Shown in pieces: positions 25,330-33,348 of a stretch of 64,000 nucleotides of DNA (positions are counted from its first letter, which is position 1; each line of letters begins with the position of its first letter). A program made the position numbers and the translations under genes. This stretch comes from Phytohabitans sp036906915 (GTDB taxonomy: Bacteria; Actinomycetota; Actinomycetes; Mycobacteriales; Micromonosporaceae). Where the stretch lies: NCBI RefSeq assembly GCF_036906915.1, contig NZ_JBAKHX010000016.1, positions 48,372 through 112,371 on the forward strand. Reading direction: 5' to 3'. The notes beneath the pieces are model-generated. The model saw only the letters and a list, made by a program, of their open reading frames with translations, was not told where the DNA came from and made no database searches.

Positions 25330-26808
25330 ATGCTCCGTGCTCGCGCCTGGCTCGCCGCCACGGCTGCCCTGCTCACCGCGTTCGCGGTCGGCATCGCGGC
25401 CCCCGCCGAAGCCGCACCTGGCCGCCCGTTTACCAACCCGATCAAATCGGTCAAGGCCGCCGACCCGTACCTGACCTTCTACAACGGCGACTACTACCTG
25501 GTGGGCACCACGCTTACGAACGTCCTGTCGATGCGTAAGTCACCGACGCTCGCTGGCCTCGCGACCGCGCCGTCCGTGCAGATCTGGCGGGACGCCACCA
25601 GTTCCCGCGGCACGAACTTCTGGGCGCCCGAGATGCATTTCATCAATGACCGCTGGTACGTGTACTACTCGGGTGCGCGAGTCGGCGCGACCTGCTGCGA
25701 CACCCAGCGCACGCATGTGCTGGAGAGCGCCGGTACCGATCCGCTCGGGCCCTACACGTACCGGAACATGCTCACGGGCTCGAACCTGACGCCGGGCGGC
25801 TGGCTCATCGACGCCAGCGTGTTGCGCCTGAACAACTCCCTCTACCTGCTGGGCAGCGGCTTCATCAACGGCAGCGCGCAGGGCCTCGTCATCGCGCCGA
25901 TGAGCAACCCGTACACGGTCAGCGGCTCCTTCAGCCTGATCTCGCAGCCCACCCACGCATGGGAGCGGTCCGGCGCGCCGGTCAACGAGGCCCCGGTGGC
26001 GTTGCAGCGGAACGGACAGACCTACGTCGTCTTCTCGGCAAGCTCCTGCCAGACCGCCGACTACAAGCTCGGCCTGCTGACGTATACCGGTGGTGACCCG
26101 CTGTCGGCCGGCTCGTGGACGAAGAGCGCCAACCCGATCTTCCAGCGCAACAACGCCGCCGGCGTGTACGGTCCAGGCCACAACGGCTTTTTCACCTCGC
26201 CCGATGGCACCGAGAACTGGATCGTGTACCACGCGAACAGCTCCGCCTCGCAAGGATGCGGCAGCGCTCGCACCGCGCGGGCGCAGAAGTTCACCTGGAA
26301 CGCCAACGGCACGCCCAACCTCGGGACACCGGTCGCACTGGGCACCACGCTCGACGGGCCGGCCGGCGAGACGGCGGCCACGCCGACGGCGTACCGGATC
26401 GTCAATCGCAACAGCGGCAAGTGCCTCGACGTCTCCGGCGCCTCGAGCGCGGACGGCGCCGACGTCATCCAGTGGACCTGCAACGGCGCAGCCAACCAGC
26501 GGTGGCGGATCGAGGACCTCGGCAACGACACCAACCGGCTCGTCAGCGTCGCCAGCGGCAAGGTGCTCGACGTGAACAGTTGCAGCGGCGCAGACGGCGC
26601 CAACATCCAGCAGTGGTCGTGGCTCAACAACAACTGCCAGAAGTTCCGCGTGGTCATCAGTGCTCCCGGCGGCTGGGTGCGGCTGGAGAACGTCAGCAGC
26701 GGAAAGGTGGCGAATGTCGTCAACTGCGGCACCGCCGACGGCGCCGACGTGCGGCAGCTGACCTGGCAGTCCAACGACTGCCAGCAGTGGCAGCTCCAAC
26801 CGGCCTGA
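25330..26808 (+). CDS. Secreted GH43-RICIN alpha-L-arabinofuranosidase
   Basis: 492 residues: signal peptide (cleavage near AEAAPG), GH43 propeller at about 35-350, RICIN beta-trefoil at about 360-492. GH43 acids: KAADPYLTFYNGDYYLVGTT, WLIDASVLRLN and VNEAPVALQRNGQ. The catalytic domain closely resembles that of the gene at 12918 (GVYGPGHNGFFTSPDGTENW, YKLGLLTYTGGDP), but here RICIN is at the C-terminus rather than the N-terminus, so the modules were shuffled. Predicted exo-acting on arabinan. A GAAAGGA box lies 9 nt before the ATG. Confidence 0.9.
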   Translation: MLRARAWLAATAALLTAFAVGIAAPAEAAPGRPFTNPIKSVKAADPYLTFYNGDYYLVGTTLTNVLSMRKSPTLAGLATAPSVQIWRDATSSRGTNFWAPEMHFINDRWYVYYSGARVGATCCDTQRTHVLESAGTDPLGPYTYRNMLTGSNLTPGGWLIDASVLRLNNSLYLLGSGFINGSAQGLVIAPMSNPYTVSGSFSLISQPTHAWERSGAPVNEAPVALQRNGQTYVVFSASSCQTADYKLGLLTYTGGDPLSAGSWTKSANPIFQRNNAAGVYGPGHNGFFTSPDGTENWIVYHANSSASQGCGSARTARAQKFTWNANGTPNLGTPVALGTTLDGPAGETAATPTAYRIVNRNSGKCLDVSGASSADGADVIQWTCNGAANQRWRIEDLGNDTNRLVSVASGKVLDVNSCSGADGANIQQWSWLNNNCQKFRVVISAPGGWVRLENVSSGKVANVVNCGTADGADVRQLTWQSNDCQQWQLQPA

Positions 26809-26836
26809 CCGTGCTCGCTCCCGCCCGACCACATGG

Positions 26837-26875
26837 CCGCTGGGCGACGAGCACTGCGTGCTCGCCGCCCAGCGG
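26837..26875. terminator. Bidirectional hairpin between GH43-RICIN and CBM32-GH53
   Basis: 17-nt arms (26837-26853, 26859-26875) with 16 pairs and a 5-nt loop, between two convergent stops (26808 and 26919). Confidence 0.8.
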
Positions 26876-26918
26876 TTGTCGGCTGCCGACCGTGGCCGGC
26901 TTTAACCCTGCTGCTCCG

Positions 26919-28868
26919 TCATCTCCCGACAACGTCGATGACCGCGGTTACCGGTCCTAGAGCCGTCGTGCCGGTGACGATCACCTCACCGGGCGCGTCG
27001 GTCGCGCCGGCTGGTAGCGGCTGCCAGTGCACCCGGGCATGGGTGCGCTTGTTGGTGGCGGTGGTGAGCACGTGGATGGAGCGTGGTAGCTCCGGAGCGC
27101 GGCCCACCTTGGTGGTTAGGTAGACGGTGTCCTCAAGGATGTGCTTGGCGCGGCTGGCGTTGTACACATTGAAGGACGCGTGTGGCTCCCAGGTGTTGGC
27201 CAGTTCGGGGACGGCCCGGAACATCGTTTGCCATCCGGCCGGCTCCCAGACCAGCACGCCGGTGCCCTGGTTGTCGACCACGTCGTTGGCGGCTTGGAAG
27301 ACCCGCTGGATGGCGTCGGCCTGGCCCTGGATCGTGCGCGGGAAGGGGGAGTTCGGCATCGGCGAGCCGTTGCCGCCCGACGCGGGATACGAAGTCTCGG
27401 CGACGTCGATCTCGTATTCGGGGTACGTGGTCGCTATCGTGTGCAGGTTGACATCCAGCGCCTCGGGGGTGCCATGCCACTCGGGGTAGTAGGAGATGGC
27501 CAGCACGTCAGGGTTTTGACCCTTGGCCTTGACGCGGGTCAGGTACTGGTGCCAGAACTCCATGGTCTTCGCGAGCCGGTTCGGGCCGACGATCACATGA
27601 ATCTCCACCTTGGACTTCGGTGACGCGTCGCGGACGGCCTTGATCCCGGACGCGGCGAGCGTCGTGAACCGGTCCCACGCCTCGTCGTACAGCCGCTGCT
27701 GGACCGGGTCGGTCGATCCCCAGTACTGCCACAGCAGCCCGCCGCCGGGCTTGGACTGGTAGATGTCGGCCTGGTTGACGAAGTACGGCGGAGCGGTCGT
27801 GCCGATGATGGACGCCTCGCTGCCGTACATGAAGCCGTTGATGATCTCATTGCCGACGGCGACCTTGTCGGGTGTGGTGCCCTGCTGGATCAGTTGGCGC
27901 AGGTAGTCGGCGGTGAAGTCGTACACCGCTTCGGTCAGGTCGTCGAACTCCAGCTCGGCCCAGGCACGTGGTTTCGGTTGCTTGCTCGGGTCGGCCCACG
28001 AGTCCGCGTAGTGGAAGTCGATCCCGAGGCCCATGCCCCGTTCCTTGATCGAGCGCGCTGACGCCAGTGAGCGTTCCGGGCCTTGGCGGGGGATCGGCGT
28101 CAGTGCGCCGGTGCTCTCGTTCCTGGGCTCGTTGAAGATTCGCAGCCGGGCGTACTCCATGCCGCGGTCCTTGGATACGTCGAGCAGGTGCGGCCCTGCG
28201 CCCCGGTCGGCCGCCAGGGGATCGACCCAGTACTGCCGGTCCTGGTAGTCGTCCATCCAGGACATGTCGGCGCCCAGGATGAGATCGTCCCGCAGGTAGT
28301 TGAAGACCTGGAGTTCGCTGACACCGACCTTGGCGCGGCCGGACATACCCGTGAAGGTGAGGCGCACGAACCGCGTTCCGGGCCGGGTGAACAGGTGCAC
28401 CTGCCCCCTCGACGCGGTGCGGTTGTGGGACTCGTCCGCGATCGTCTTCCACCGGCGGCCGTTGGATGAAGCCTCGACGACGTACCGGTACGCGGCACCG
28501 CGGTCCGGGAAGACCACCTTGACCTTTCGCAGGTTGTCGTAGGCGCCGCCGAGGTCCACGGTCAGCTGCTGCCGGGCGCGAGGACCATCCGCGTACCAGA
28601 CGGTCGCCGGGTCGCCATCGATTGCCAGTCTGGCGGTGGCCGAGCCGCTGCTCGCCGTCGCCGAGGCCCAGAACTTGGCGGCGATGTTGCTTTCGATGGG
28701 CTTGATGTCGGCGGTGCCGAACGTCGCCTGTGCTGGCGCGGGACCTATGAGTACTTCCGTGCTGATCAGGGTGATGAGTGTTATCAGGCCGACGATGACG
28801 CGGGCGCGCCTTCGTTCCGGGGCGACCTTGAATCGTTTCACTAACTGCACCGATCCGCTGGCAGTCAT
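26919..28868 (-). CDS. Secreted CBM32-GH53 endo-beta-1,4-galactanase with Ig-like tail
   Basis: 649 residues; ATG 28868 is 7 nt after GGAGG, so the longer open frame is not used. After an N-terminal hydrophobic signal segment comes an F5/8-type (CBM32) domain at about 50-185 (SATARLAIDGDPATVWYADG, FVRLTFTG). GH53 follows at about 195-560: GADMSWMDDYQ, ARLRIFNEPRNES, IDFHYADSWADPSKQ, VAVGNEIINGFM with the acid/base Glu, and EIDVAETSYPASG with the nucleophile Glu. The last 60 residues look like a bacterial Ig-like domain. It should degrade beta-1,4-galactan side chains of RG-I. The promoter region holds the shared TCGATTGACA element. Confidence 0.9.
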   Translation of the reverse strand: MTASGSVQLVKRFKVAPERRRARVIVGLITLITLISTEVLIGPAPAQATFGTADIKPIESNIAAKFWASATASSGSATARLAIDGDPATVWYADGPRARQQLTVDLGGAYDNLRKVKVVFPDRGAAYRYVVEASSNGRRWKTIADESHNRTASRGQVHLFTRPGTRFVRLTFTGMSGRAKVGVSELQVFNYLRDDLILGADMSWMDDYQDRQYWVDPLAADRGAGPHLLDVSKDRGMEYARLRIFNEPRNESTGALTPIPRQGPERSLASARSIKERGMGLGIDFHYADSWADPSKQPKPRAWAELEFDDLTEAVYDFTADYLRQLIQQGTTPDKVAVGNEIINGFMYGSEASIIGTTAPPYFVNQADIYQSKPGGGLLWQYWGSTDPVQQRLYDEAWDRFTTLAASGIKAVRDASPKSKVEIHVIVGPNRLAKTMEFWHQYLTRVKAKGQNPDVLAISYYPEWHGTPEALDVNLHTIATTYPEYEIDVAETSYPASGGNGSPMPNSPFPRTIQGQADAIQRVFQAANDVVDNQGTGVLVWEPAGWQTMFRAVPELANTWEPHASFNVYNASRAKHILEDTVYLTTKVGRAPELPRSIHVLTTATNKRTHARVHWQPLPAGATDAPGEVIVTGTTALGPVTAVIDVVGR

Positions 28869-28949
28869 TTTCAAGCCTCCATGTCGTTCACGTGGCGCGC
28901 GGCCGACCCTATGGGGTGTGACAGCTGATGCCCCTGTCGGACTCATAAC

Positions 28950-28959
28950 TGTCAATCGA
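28950..28959 (-). promoter_or_regulatory. Shared TCGATTGACA element upstream of CBM32-GH53
   Basis: TCGATTGACA on the minus strand, 82-91 nt before the start. It also forms a short palindrome CTGTC-AATC-GACAG. No good -10 is seen at the expected distance, unlike the copies at 33053, 33117 and 19806. Confidence 0.4.
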
Positions 28960-29031
28960 CAGATACTCTCTCGTACGCCGGCTCATCCGTCTAGACCGTG
29001 AACGGGGGCAATCGGGCCCGGGTGCGCGAAA

Positions 29032-29045
29032 TGGAACGTGTTCTA
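29032..29045. promoter_or_regulatory. KstR-like box at a leaderless promoter
   Basis: TGGAACGTGTTCTA fits TnnAACnnGTTnnA, the known motif of the steroid-catabolism repressor KstR. It overlaps a likely -10, TAATCT (29044-29049), 10 nt before the ATG at 29060. Repressor identity is an inference from the motif alone. Confidence 0.5.
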
Positions 29046-29059
29046 ATCTTTGTCGTACG

Positions 29060-29521
29060 ATGATGCGCATGATTGCGTCCGACGCGGTGATCTGGAACGC
29101 CCCGAACGACCCGCACCCTGCCCGCGCCGCCTCGCAGCGCTCCTACTCCGCCGTCGCGAGGGGCGACCTCGCCGGGTGGCTGTCGGTGTACGCCGAGGAC
29201 GCGGTCCTGGAGGACCCGGTCGGGTCGTCGATGTTCGACCCGGAGGGCAAGGGCCACCGTGGGCACGAGGGCCTCACCGCCTTCTGGAGATCGGCGATCG
29301 CCCCCGTCGCCAAGTTCGAGTTCACCATCGACGATTCGTTCGCCAACCCGGGCAGCAACACATGCGCCAACATCGGCAAGATCAAGGCGAGCCTCGCCGA
29401 TGGCAGCCACGCCACCACCGACCTGATCATGGTGTACGTCGTCGACGACCACGGACGGGTGACGTCAATGAAGGCGTACTGGGAGCCCAACCGGACGATG
29501 GCCTCCTTCCGCGCGGCCTGA
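29060..29521 (+). CDS. SnoaL-like/ketosteroid-isomerase-fold protein
   Basis: A 153-residue cone-shaped NTF2/SnoaL-fold protein (RSYSAVARGDLAGWLSVYAEDAVLEDPVGSS, GHRGHEGLTAFWRSAIAP, YVVDDHGRVTSMKAYWEP), similar to proteins annotated as steroid delta-isomerases. No ribosome-binding site precedes the ATGs at 29060/29063; a TAATCT -10 about 10 nt upstream suggests a leaderless transcript. The KstR-like box covering the -10 would fit a role in steroid metabolism, but no other steroid gene is in the window. Confidence 0.8.
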   Translation: MMRMIASDAVIWNAPNDPHPARAASQRSYSAVARGDLAGWLSVYAEDAVLEDPVGSSMFDPEGKGHRGHEGLTAFWRSAIAPVAKFEFTIDDSFANPGSNTCANIGKIKASLADGSHATTDLIMVYVVDDHGRVTSMKAYWEPNRTMASFRAA

Positions 29522-29592
29522 CTCGGTCTGGGCGCCGCGCTGGAAGGCGATGCGGTCGCCGTCGAACTGGGACGGCGCGATCTCGGCTCCGG

Positions 29593-30831
29593 TCAGCTTG
29601 GCGGCACGTACAGCAGCCGGTTCGGTGACGCGGGGTCGTCGAGCGAGGTGACCACGCCGGTGGTGGCGTTGGCGATGATCGCGCTGTGCACCTGGGCCGG
29701 GGTCCAGGTGGGGTTCGCACCAAGCAGCAGGGCGGCGGCGCCGGCCACGTGCGGCGCCGACATCGAGGTGCCGTCGCGGACTCCGGTCGCGGTATCCGAG
29801 GTGTGGTGCAGTGACCGGATGCCCTGCCCCGGGGCGAACAGGTCCACGCATGAGCCCTCGTTGGACAGGCCCGCGGCGCCGTCGTCGCTCCAGGTGTTGC
29901 CGACGGTGAGCGCCGCCGCGACGTACGCCGGTGTCTTGTCGCAGGCGTTGCTGCCGTTGTTGCCGGCCGACACCACGACGGCGACGCCGGTCGCGATCAG
30001 TCCTCGGGTCGCCGTGCCCACCGTGTCGGCGGTGTCGGAGGTGCGGAAGTAGCCGAGGCTCATGTTGGTCACCGCCGGTCGGACGGCGTTGGCGGCCACC
30101 CAGTCGATCGCGGCGACGGTGCGGGACATGTCGCCGAAGCCTTGGCAGTCGAACACCCGCACGGCGACCAGCGTGACGCTCTTCGCCACCCCGTGCGCGG
30201 TGCCGCCGACCGTGCCGGCAACGTGGCTGCCGTGTCCGTAGCAGTCGTCAGCGGCGCCGCCGTCGACCAGGTCGATGCCGGATACCGCCCGGCCGGCGAT
30301 GTCCTGGTGGGTGGTGCGGATGCCGCTGTCGATCACGTAGGCGTGCACGCCGGCGCCGCTGGAGGACGGGTAGGTGTAGGAATTGTCGACCGGCCGGTTC
30401 CGCTGGTCGACCCGGTCCAGGCCCCATGACGGCGGGTTCAGCTGGGTGGCGTCCAGCGCTTGCGTGCGGTGGTCCTGCTCGACGTACGCGACCGCCGGGT
30501 CGGCCGCCATCCGCCGCGCGGTGGTTTCGCTGGCCCGTACCGAGAAGCCGCGCAGCGCCGTGGTGTAGCGGTGACCCACCGTGCCGCCGTACCGGGCGGT
30601 CAGGCTCGCCACGGTGCTGCTGACCCGGGTCTTGCTTGCTTTGGCGTCCTTGAGCACCACGAGGTAGCTGCCCGGGATGGCCGTCGACCCGCCGGCGTTG
30701 CGGATCTCGGCCGGTGCGGCGGGGGGTGCGGCGGTCGCCGCGGCGACGGTACCGACGGCAACGGCCGCCCCCGCGGCGGCCGTTGCGATGCAGGCGCGCA
30801 GGACGCGCGCGATGGCATGTGAGAGTGGCAT
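29593..30831 (-). CDS. Secreted S8 subtilisin-like serine protease
   Basis: 412 residues: signal peptide, inhibitor-I9 propeptide (about 50-125, SYLVVLKDAK, YVEQDHRTQA) and peptidase S8. The triad is in VHAYVIDSGI (Asp), CYGHGSHVAGTVGG (His) and RDGTSMSAPHVAGAAALL (Ser), with the oxyanion Asn in VSAGNNGS. It ends directly after the catalytic domain with no binding module. It probably acts as an extracellular housekeeping or processing protease; whether it trims linkers of the many modular enzymes nearby is only a guess. Confidence 0.93.
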   Translation of the reverse strand: MPLSHAIARVLRACIATAAAGAAVAVGTVAAATAAPPAAPAEIRNAGGSTAIPGSYLVVLKDAKASKTRVSSTVASLTARYGGTVGHRYTTALRGFSVRASETTARRMAADPAVAYVEQDHRTQALDATQLNPPSWGLDRVDQRNRPVDNSYTYPSSSGAGVHAYVIDSGIRTTHQDIAGRAVSGIDLVDGGAADDCYGHGSHVAGTVGGTAHGVAKSVTLVAVRVFDCQGFGDMSRTVAAIDWVAANAVRPAVTNMSLGYFRTSDTADTVGTATRGLIATGVAVVVSAGNNGSNACDKTPAYVAAALTVGNTWSDDGAAGLSNEGSCVDLFAPGQGIRSLHHTSDTATGVRDGTSMSAPHVAGAAALLLGANPTWTPAQVHSAIIANATTGVVTSLDDPASPNRLLYVPPS

Positions 30832-30971
30832 TTTCCCCGTCCTTCCGATCGACCATTGTCTGATGAGACATCGACCATCGTCAGGCTAAGGGATCGGTCT
30901 GTTGCCATCAAAGGATGCGGCTCGCGAAATGGCGGAGATCTCACCCCTTGATGGCGCCGAGAACGGGACAT

Positions 30972-32873
30972 CTAGCGGGTGCCGGTCACCTTCCAGATCC
31001 GGCCGTTCGCCTTGGCCAGCAGGTACAGCTCACCCGCCCGGTCGATGCCGAGCCGCAGGTCGACCCGGGCGTCTCCGGCCAGCGCGGCCATCGACGTCTC
31101 GGCGCCCGCGGCGGTGATGATGCGTAGCTGGTAGAGCGGCGCCAGCCCGCTGCCGCGGACCATCTCGGCCTCGTTGGTGTAGAAGACGCGGCCGTCGACG
31201 ATGTCGCCGAACACGTACTTGCCACGGAGGGCCGGTAGGGCGCTGCCGCGATAGACGAAACCGCCCACGATCGCCTTGCCGGCGTCATCGCCGCACGGGA
31301 TGTTGGCCGCGTTGTGGTCGTAAGCCGCAACGGGGTAGTCGTAGCCGAAGCGCGCGTCGTCGGCCGGAAGCGAGTAGAGGTTGCACCGTTCTTGCCGGTC
31401 GAAGACCCACGAGCCTTCCCGCTCGCTCCAGCCGAGGTTGTCGCCGGCCCGCAGGTCGTATACGCCCTCGATGTCGTGCTCGCCGATGTGCCCCAGGAAC
31501 ATCCGTCGCGTGCCCGCGGTGTCCCAGCTGAACCGGTGCGGGTCGCGCATGCCCAGCGCGTAGATCTCGCCCAGCGCGCCGCTGTTGCCGGTGAAGGGAT
31601 TCCCCGGCGGGATGCCGTACCGGCCGTTGCGGCTGTTCGTACCCCGCGGGTCGATCCGCAGGATCTTGCCGTGCGGCACGTTGAGCTGTTGCGGCACGGT
31701 CGAGGAGCTGCCGCGTCCGCCGTCGCCGACCGCTACGTACAGCAGGCCGTAGTCGCCGCTGCCCGTGGTCGCGTTGGGGTTGAAGTCGATCTGCTGGATC
31801 GCGTGGATGTAGGTGCCGAATCCGATCCGCAGCAACGTCCGGCGCGTGCCGCTGAACGACACGGCCGCCGGGTCGGTCGCCGTCCACTCGGTCAGCACGC
31901 TGTGAATGACCGCACCGGACTGGGTCCAATCCGGCGCGATCGAGCTGAGCGCACCCAGCGCCTCGGTGTGCGTGGTGTAGAAGCGGCCGTTGGCGGCGAA
32001 CTCGGGGTGGAAGGCCACGAAACCGAAGCCGCTTCCCAAGCCGCGTCCGGAGAAGAAGTTCGCGCCGACCGTCGCGGCCACGTCGAGATACACGCTTGGT
32101 GTGCCGCCGGTGGATGGCAACGTGTACAGCTTGCCGTTGAGGTCCGGTGTGAACAGCCGGTTCGAGCCTGGGACCTGCCCGAGGAAGTTGATTCGGGCGG
32201 TGCGCACCAGCCGCTGGTCGGTCGGCGCGGGCACCGGGTTGGACGCCGGGAACTGTGCGAACTGGGTCACGACCAGGCCCAGATCGGACCGGATCGGCTC
32301 CTGCGGGATCGGATCTGCGATCGGCGTGCGGGGCGGCACGGAGCCCGTGGGTGACACGGTCGGGGAAGGGGTGGGGGAAGGTGAGCTCGGCAGACCATCG
32401 TCATAGGACAATGAGTCGATGTTGGCCAGGCCGCGCCGCGTCGTCGCGGCGAGGCGCACCACGTTCGCCCCGGCCGATAGGGAAGTGGTCAGCGTCTGGG
32501 TGCGCCACGTCGACCAGCCACGGGTGGTGGGAAACTGCAGAGTGTCCCGCGCGATGCCGTTGACCGTCACCGTCGCCGGATGATTGGCGAAGCTGCCGTT
32601 GGCGTACCGGAAGACGAGAGTGCGGGTGCCCGCGGCGGGCGGACGCACTGTGAACTCGATGGCGGCGCTGGCGGTGTTGGCGCTGTCGACGTACCCGGTG
32701 CCGGTGAAGCCCGGGTAGTCGTTCTCCACGACGCCGTTGATGATCGTGGCCTGCTCCGCCTCGTGCCGCACCTCGGCGGCCGCGGCCCGGGGATGGTCGG
32801 GTGCTACCACGAGGGCGGCCAGGACGAGGGCCCCCATGCCTATCCCGATCGATGTGCGAACCGACGGCTTCAT
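30972..32873 (-). CDS. Secreted CBM35-linked PQQ-type sugar dehydrogenase (AA12-like)
   Basis: 633 residues. Signal peptide, then a divergent CBM35 at about 33-157 (VRHEAEQATIINGVVENDYPG, ends LANIDSLSYDDG), a Ser/Pro/Thr linker, then a six-bladed glucose/sorbosone dehydrogenase propeller at about 195-633. Family blocks: FGFVAFHPEFAANGRFY, VAVGDGGRGSS, HGKILRIDPRG, EIYALGMRDPHRFSWD, GHIGEHDIEGVYDL and GDIVDGRVFY. It should oxidise sugars outside the cell with PQQ, feeding electrons to an unknown acceptor; fungal AA12 enzymes are similar and also carry binding modules. Ribosome-binding site GGAGG, 4 nt from ATG. Confidence 0.85.
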   Translation of the reverse strand: MKPSVRTSIGIGMGALVLAALVVAPDHPRAAAAEVRHEAEQATIINGVVENDYPGFTGTGYVDSANTASAAIEFTVRPPAAGTRTLVFRYANGSFANHPATVTVNGIARDTLQFPTTRGWSTWRTQTLTTSLSAGANVVRLAATTRRGLANIDSLSYDDGLPSSPSPTPSPTVSPTGSVPPRTPIADPIPQEPIRSDLGLVVTQFAQFPASNPVPAPTDQRLVRTARINFLGQVPGSNRLFTPDLNGKLYTLPSTGGTPSVYLDVAATVGANFFSGRGLGSGFGFVAFHPEFAANGRFYTTHTEALGALSSIAPDWTQSGAVIHSVLTEWTATDPAAVSFSGTRRTLLRIGFGTYIHAIQQIDFNPNATTGSGDYGLLYVAVGDGGRGSSSTVPQQLNVPHGKILRIDPRGTNSRNGRYGIPPGNPFTGNSGALGEIYALGMRDPHRFSWDTAGTRRMFLGHIGEHDIEGVYDLRAGDNLGWSEREGSWVFDRQERCNLYSLPADDARFGYDYPVAAYDHNAANIPCGDDAGKAIVGGFVYRGSALPALRGKYVFGDIVDGRVFYTNEAEMVRGSGLAPLYQLRIITAAGAETSMAALAGDARVDLRLGIDRAGELYLLAKANGRIWKVTGTR

Positions 32874-32977
32874 CTTGCCTCCAGAACGTCGTGGCGGCGT
32901 TCGATCGCCGCGGCCGCCATGAGCACGCGACCGAGTATGGGCACTGCGAGCGCTACCAGTATGAAACGTTTCAGCAT
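32870..32977 (-). CDS. Candidate 35-residue membrane peptide upstream of the dehydrogenase
   Basis: An open frame starting MLKRFILVALAVPILGRVL with one hydrophobic segment. Its TGA overlaps the ATG of the dehydrogenase gene by 4 nt, the pattern of translational coupling. No clear ribosome-binding site, and third-position GC is only moderate, so it may be chance. Confidence 0.25.
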   Translation of the reverse strand: MLKRFILVALAVPILGRVLMAAAAIERRHDVLEAR

Positions 32978-33022
32978 CGCACCGGATTGCTCGTCGACGA
33001 GGTTGCCCGGTAACTCAGATGT

Positions 33023-33063
33023 GCCCGACAGTGTCGCTGTCGGGCGACTCACTGTCAATCGAT
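33023..33063 (-). promoter_or_regulatory. Promoter and leader hairpin of the PQQ-type dehydrogenase gene
   Basis: On the minus strand ATCGATTGACA (TTGACA at 33058-33053), N16, then CGACACT; this parallels the TTGACA-N16-TAACACT pattern of the two CBM2 hydrolase promoters. The -10 region lies in a perfect 9-bp hairpin (33023-33031 with 33037-33045). Confidence 0.5.
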
Positions 33064-33111
33064 GATCTTCGACCCTGATGTTAAGTCAAGTGTTAAATCA
33101 AGTAGAGACAC

Positions 33112-33269
33112 ATCGATTGACAGTTGGACGTGCGACCGTAACACTGTCTGATGCACGCCTGATCAGGTTGGAGCGCTCACAATCGATCAGGGCGACGGCT
33201 GAGCAGGTCAACCGGGCATCCTGTGTCAGCGTTCGCCTCGATCCCAGCGACCGGCTGTGAGCGCTCCCA
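33112..33269 (+). promoter_or_regulatory. Polyesterase promoter with two CebR-like boxes
   Basis: ATCGATTGACA with -35 33117-33122, N16, TAACAC 33139-33144. Box 1 TTGGAGCGCTCACA at 33168-33181 (12/14 to TGGGAGCGCTCCCA) and box 2 TGTGAGCGCTCCCA at 33256-33269 (13/14) are 88 bp apart, enough for looping. This accounts for most of the 475-nt gap 32874-33348. Confidence 0.7.
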
Positions 33270-33348
33270 ATGCTCGACCTGCCTGCGGCGCGGTAAGACC
33301 GGGCCTTCAGCGCCGCGGGCGCGGCTGCGACCACTCAGAGAGGACATT

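Noticed and set aside
25540..26832. A 430-codon minus-strand frame opposite the GH43-RICIN gene
   Set aside because: Shadow frame; the plus strand carries all GH43 catalytic acids.
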